This document shows positions 60,817-64,000 of a DNA stretch of 64,000 nucleotides, piece by piece (the stretch's first letter is position 1; each line of letters starts with the position of its first letter). The stretch lies in the NCBI RefSeq assembly GCF_000620785.1, contig NZ_JIAI01000004.1, forward strand, positions 372,001 to 436,000, read 5' to 3'. This stretch comes from Actinospineispora acaciae DSM 45401. Lineage in GTDB: Bacteria > Actinomycetota > Actinomycetes > Mycobacteriales > Pseudonocardiaceae. Made by a program: the position numbers and the translations under genes. The notes under the pieces were generated by a model, which did no database searches, was not told the origin of the DNA, and was given only the letters and a program-made list of their open reading frames with translations.

Positions 60817-62090
60817 CGCGAGGCTCCTTGGTTGGTGAGCAGGGTTTCCGGCGGTGGGGTGCCGATGCCGAACCGCCGCGCGCTCTCCAGCAGCGACACC
60901 CGGCGCAGCCACGCCCTGGCCCGGTCCGGGTCGGCCGCGAGCGCGCGCAGCTCGCGGTGCGAGGCCCGGCGGCGCTCCGGGTCGGTCTCGCGCAGCCGCT
61001 GGGTGTTGCGTTCGGTGTCGGCCTGCACGTACTCCAGCGCGACCCGGCGGCGGTGCGCGTCGAAGGTGTCCAGCTCGGCGTCCGGGTCGGCGCCGTCGCG
61101 CGCGATGCGGGCCAGCCGGCGGGTGAGGTCGAACGCGTCGTGGATCCCGCTGTTCAGGCCCACCCCGCCGATCGGGCTGTTGACGTGCGCGGCGTCCCCG
61201 ACCAGCAGCACCCGGCCGACCCGGAACGACTCGGCCACCCGCTGGTGCACCCGGTAGATCTGCCGGTCCACGATCGGGTAGCCGCCCGGCAGCGGGGCCA
61301 CCGCGCGCAGGTGGCGCTGGATCTCCTCCGGCGTGGTCGCCTCCTCGTCGCTCACCTCGGCCGGCACCGGCCAGAGCACCCGCCACGCCTCGGGGGTGTG
61401 CAGGATGAACAGCCACTCCACCGGGTCGGCGACGTAGTTGACGTCGGCGATCCCGGGCAGCTGTTCGCGCAGGTCCACGGTGGTGCTGACGATCAGGAAC
61501 CGCTCCCGGTAGGTGACGCCCTCGAACGCGACGCCGCTGAGCTTGCGCACCGCGCTGGCCGCGCCGTCCGCCCCGATCAGGTACGATCCGCGCAGCCGCG
61601 CCTCGCCACCACCGTCGATGCCGCCGTCGGTGCCGCCGTCGGTGCGCGCGGTCACCTCGACGCCGTCGCCGGTGTCGGCCACCCCGGTCACCCGCGCGCC
61701 GAAGCGCAGCTCCACGCGGTCGTCGGCGCGCAGCCGGTCGAACAGGAACCTGACCAGGCGCTGCTGGTTGAGCTGCAGCCGGTACGGATACCGGGTCTCG
61801 GCGCCCAGCAGCGACAGGTCGAACTCGGCGATCAGCCCGTCGCGGCGGTCCCGGAACTGGTAGCGGGGCACGGTGAGGCCCTCGGCGCGCATCCGCTCGG
61901 TGATGTCGATGTCCTCGAGCAGCTCCATGGTCGCGGCGTGGAAGGTGGACGCCCGCCAGTCCGGCCTCGGCTCGGGGTTGGCCTCCACCACCGTGACCGG
62001 CAGGCCGGCGTGCGCCAGCGCGGCCGCCGCGGTCATTCCGACCGGGCCGGCGCCGACCACGATCACCGGAAGATCCAAGCTCACGGGCAC
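60813..62090 (-). CDS. FAD-dependent aromatic-ring monooxygenase (3-hydroxybenzoate 6-hydroxylase-like)
   Basis: This 425-residue flavoprotein hydroxylase has the GxGxxG motif PVIVVGAGPVGMTAAAALAH, the GD motif LLVGDAAHVNSPIGGVGLNS and the DG motif YLIGADGAASAVRKLSG of PHBH-like monooxygenases. In gentisate operons such enzymes make gentisate from 3-hydroxybenzoate or salicylate using NADH and O2. Starts at GTG 62090 or 62084. It is the first gene of a five-gene operon and is divergent from an IclR regulator with a 53-bp gap. Confidence 0.9.
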   Translation of the reverse strand: MPVSLDLPVIVVGAGPVGMTAAAALAHAGLPVTVVEANPEPRPDWRASTFHAATMELLEDIDITERMRAEGLTVPRYQFRDRRDGLIAEFDLSLLGAETRYPYRLQLNQQRLVRFLFDRLRADDRVELRFGARVTGVADTGDGVEVTARTDGGTDGGIDGGGEARLRGSYLIGADGAASAVRKLSGVAFEGVTYRERFLIVSTTVDLREQLPGIADVNYVADPVEWLFILHTPEAWRVLWPVPAEVSDEEATTPEEIQRHLRAVAPLPGGYPIVDRQIYRVHQRVAESFRVGRVLLVGDAAHVNSPIGGVGLNSGIHDAFDLTRRLARIARDGADPDAELDTFDAHRRRVALEYVQADTERNTQRLRETDPERRRASHRELRALAADPDRARAWLRRVSLLESARRFGIGTPPPETLLTNQGASR

Positions 62091-62143
62091 GACACTAGGA
62101 ACCCGTCCCTCAATATGGAAGCATGAGCGGCTAAAGTTCTTCT

Positions 62144-62905
62144 ATGTCGAATTCCAACAGGCTCAGCTCGGTGGACAACGCCTTGCGACTGCTGGTGTTG
62201 CTCGGCGAGCGGCGGGCGCTGCGGGTGGCGGACGCGGCGGACGGGCTCGGGGTGGCCCGGTCCACCGCGCACCGGCTGCTGTCCAGCCTGCGCGAGCACG
62301 GGTTCGCGCTGCAGGACAGGGCCAACGGCGCCTACCGGCCGGGGCCGGTGCTCACCGAGGTCGGGCTGGCCGCCGTCGGCGGCATCGACATCCGCCGGGT
62401 GGCCCGGCCGGTGCTGGAGGAGCTGCGCGACCAGACCGGCGAGACGGTGAGCCTGTCGCTGCTGGAGGGACGCAACGTGCGGTTCGTCGACTGTGTGGAG
62501 GGCACCCGCTCGGTACGGGTCGGCGACCGCACCGGACTCGCGCTGCCGGCGCACTGCACGGCGGGCGGCAAGGTCCTGCTGGCCGCGCTGTCGCCGGCCG
62601 AGCTGACCCGCCGCTACGCCGGGCACGAGCTGACCGTGCGCACCGAGTCCTCGATCGGCGCCTGGGACGAGCTGGAGCGCGAGCTCGCGGCCGTTCGGCG
62701 GGAGAACTACGCGATCAACAGGGAGGAGGGCGAGCACGGCATCAGCGCGGTGGCCACCGCCGTCCGCGACCCCGCCGGGGCGCCGCTCGCCGCCCTCGCG
62801 GTGGTCGTGCCGGCCGGGCGGCTCGACGAGGACGTGGTCCGTGAGCTGCTGCCCACCGTGCTCGCCTCCGGCACCAGGCTGCGCGAGCTGACCCAGCCTC
62901 ATTAG
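62144..62905 (+). CDS. IclR-family regulator of the gentisate-type operon
   Basis: This 253-residue regulator has a winged helix at residues ~5-65 (LSSVDNALRLLVLLGERRAL, DAADGLGVARSTAHRLLSSL) and the GAF-like effector domain with the IclR signature HCTAGGKVLLAALSPAEL and YAINREEGEHGISAVATAV. It is divergent from the aromatic operon and is its likely ligand-responsive activator or repressor. The short intergenic region (62091-62143) contains TCAATATGGAAGCATGA, a possible IclR site. Confidence 0.93.
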   Translation: MSNSNRLSSVDNALRLLVLLGERRALRVADAADGLGVARSTAHRLLSSLREHGFALQDRANGAYRPGPVLTEVGLAAVGGIDIRRVARPVLEELRDQTGETVSLSLLEGRNVRFVDCVEGTRSVRVGDRTGLALPAHCTAGGKVLLAALSPAELTRRYAGHELTVRTESSIGAWDELERELAAVRRENYAINREEGEHGISAVATAVRDPAGAPLAALAVVVPAGRLDEDVVRELLPTVLASGTRLRELTQPH

Positions 62906-62992
62906 CCGAGCCCTTGCACGGGTCGTCATCAATCACTATGTTTCCTGTCACCAAACAGCCTGTGTGATGGCGTCCACGAGGAGGTGGCCGGC

Positions 62993-63571
62993 ATGAGTGC
63001 TCCGTCCGGGCCACTCCCGAGCGACGGCGCCGACCTGGGCAAGCGGATCCGGATGCTGCGCGAGCACGGCGGCCAGAGTTTGCGCGCGCTGGCCGCGGCG
63101 GCCGGGATCTCGCCGGGTTTCCTCAGCCAGGTCGAGCGCGGGCACGCCAACGCCACCGTCAGCACCCTGCGTGGCATCGCCACCGCGCTCGGGCTGACCA
63201 CCGCTGACCTGTTCGGCGAGGACGACCTGACGGCCTCGCGGGTGCTGCGCCGCGACGAACGCCCGGAGCTGCCCACCGGCGGCCGGTCCAAGAAGTACCT
63301 GCTCTCCCGCCGGCCGCTGCGCAACCTGGAGGTCTACAACGGCGAGCTGGCCGTCGGGGAGGACACCGGGGAGCCGTACACGCACGGCGAGGCCCAGGAG
63401 ATGTTCCTGGTGATCCGGGGCCGCGTCGAGGTCAGCGTGGACGGCACGGAGTACGAGCTGACCGACGGCGACAGCATCGAGTACCGCACCGACCTGCCAC
63501 ACACCGCCCGCAACCTCGGTGACGGCGTCGCCGAGGTGCTCTGGATCATCTCTCCCCCGCACCGGCCATGA
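62993..63571 (+). CDS. XRE-family regulator with C-terminal cupin (PuuR-like)
   Basis: This 192-residue protein has an XRE helix-turn-helix at ~15-75 (LGKRIRMLREHGGQSLRALA, AAAGISPGFLSQVERGHANA) and a C-terminal cupin sensor (~115-190; GEPYTHGEAQEMFLVIRGRV, SIEYRTDLPHTARNLGDGVA). This HTH-cupin layout is typical of PuuR-type regulators. ATG 62993 is chosen because GAGGAGG ends about 8 bp before it; GTG 62984 lies inside the ribosome binding site. The stop overlaps the start of a solute-binding protein gene (ATGA), so the regulator likely controls that uptake system. Confidence 0.92.
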   Translation: MSAPSGPLPSDGADLGKRIRMLREHGGQSLRALAAAAGISPGFLSQVERGHANATVSTLRGIATALGLTTADLFGEDDLTASRVLRRDERPELPTGGRSKKYLLSRRPLRNLEVYNGELAVGEDTGEPYTHGEAQEMFLVIRGRVEVSVDGTEYELTDGDSIEYRTDLPHTARNLGDGVAEVLWIISPPHRP

Positions 63572-64000
63572 CTTCGCGACGGCTCTTGGCGGTGCTCGCC
63601 GCGGTGGTGGCCGTGGTGAGCGGGTGCGCGCCGGGGGTGCCGGATCCGGCGAAGCTGGACCTCGGGGCGGGGCCGCCGGCGGCGGGGACGGTGAAGGCCG
63701 GGGCGTTGCGGGACTACATCCTGACGTTCGTGTCGTACGGCGGGTTGTTCCAGGAGGGCCAGGAGAAGGCGGCGGTGGAGCCGTTCGCGGCCGAGTCCGG
63801 GGCGGAGATGCTCGGCGACGGGCCGACCGACCAGGCGAAGCTGCAGGCCCAGGTGCGGTGGGACAACGTGAGCTGGGACATCGTGGACACCGACGGGGTG
63901 TTCGCGGCGGCCAACTGCGGCACGCTGTTCCAGCCGCTGGACCCGGCGATCGTGGACACCAGCAAGATCCCGGACGACCTGCGCGTCAACGCCTGCTCGA
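63568..64000 (+). CDS. Polyamine-type solute-binding lipoprotein, N-terminal part (cut by window edge)
   Basis: 144 residues are visible. A lipoprotein signal MTSRRLLAVLAAVVAVVSGC (lipobox VSGC) precedes a mature part starting with an acidic Pro-rich linker and then LRDYILTFVSYGGLFQEGQE, VEPFAAESGAEM, AKLQAQVRWDNVSWDIVDTD, typical of PotD/PotF-type periplasmic-binding proteins. It is translationally coupled to the XRE-cupin regulator. The rest of the ABC system is expected just beyond the window. Confidence 0.85.
   Translation, partial: MTSRRLLAVLAAVVAVVSGCAPGVPDPAKLDLGAGPPAAGTVKAGALRDYILTFVSYGGLFQEGQEKAAVEPFAAESGAEMLGDGPTDQAKLQAQVRWDNVSWDIVDTDGVFAAANCGTLFQPLDPAIVDTSKIPDDLRVNACS

Overview
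The window is very GC-rich, with GTG starts, GGAGG-type ribosome binding sites and many ATGA start/stop overlaps. The gene families (mycelial-actinomycete LacI/IclR/GntR regulators, an LAL-type LuxR regulator, an actinobacterial NRAMP, a DUF2156 lipid-modifying protein) point to a chromosomal segment of a Pseudonocardiaceae-like actinomycete; the genus cannot be fixed from sequence alone. No rRNA, tRNA, CRISPR array, transposase or phage gene was seen. The content is mostly transport, catabolism and regulation, with many regulators sitting beside recognisable palindromic operators.

Layout. 1-2.5 kb: 3' part of a sodium:solute symporter operon with a divergent LacI regulator and two operators, then small enzymes. 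2.5-6.9 kb: three exporters, one with a TetR regulator and one with a MerR regulator, each with a visible operator. 6.9-16.6 kb: a membrane protein, an MHS-type permease and a minus-strand oligopeptide-type ABC operon bracketed by two paralogous cupins, with a divergent AraC regulator. 16.6-19.0 kb: two gene-poor stretches full of palindromes around a convergent pair of AhpD-like paralogues. 19.0-23.0 kb: an MprF-like aminoacyl-lipid synthase convergent with a membrane esterase, a likely synthase/hydrolase pair. 23.1-28.2 kb: a compact four-gene cassette of unrecognised membrane and helical proteins ending in a membrane-anchored TPR-CHAT (caspase-like) protease, the strongest candidate for an undescribed system. 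28.2-34.7 kb: glycerol use (glpFKD, a second divergent glycerol kinase, an IclR regulator). 35.0-41.6 kb: TetR/SnoaL-like pair sharing an operator, MHS permease, methyltransferase, LAL regulator. 41.6-47.5 kb: a magnesium/divalent-metal block (P3B-type ATPase, ArsR regulator, NRAMP-related transporter, MgtC) with a proline-rich leader ORF ahead of the NRAMP gene. 47.6-52.7 kb: SDR, FadR-type regulator, amidase, VWA protein, VOC protein. 52.7-55.8 kb: two tandem MetE-like methyltransferases with a divergent GntR regulator. 55.8-62.9 kb: gentisate-type aromatic operon (hydroxylase, gentisate dioxygenase, FAH hydrolase, ThDP decarboxylase, MFS) with a divergent IclR. 63.0-64.0 kb: XRE-cupin regulator coupled to a truncated solute-binding lipoprotein.

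Two families of short dispersed repeats (a 48-nt hairpin, and a two-unit 22-nt GAGTCG element) recur between genes, usually touching the stop codon of the upstream gene.
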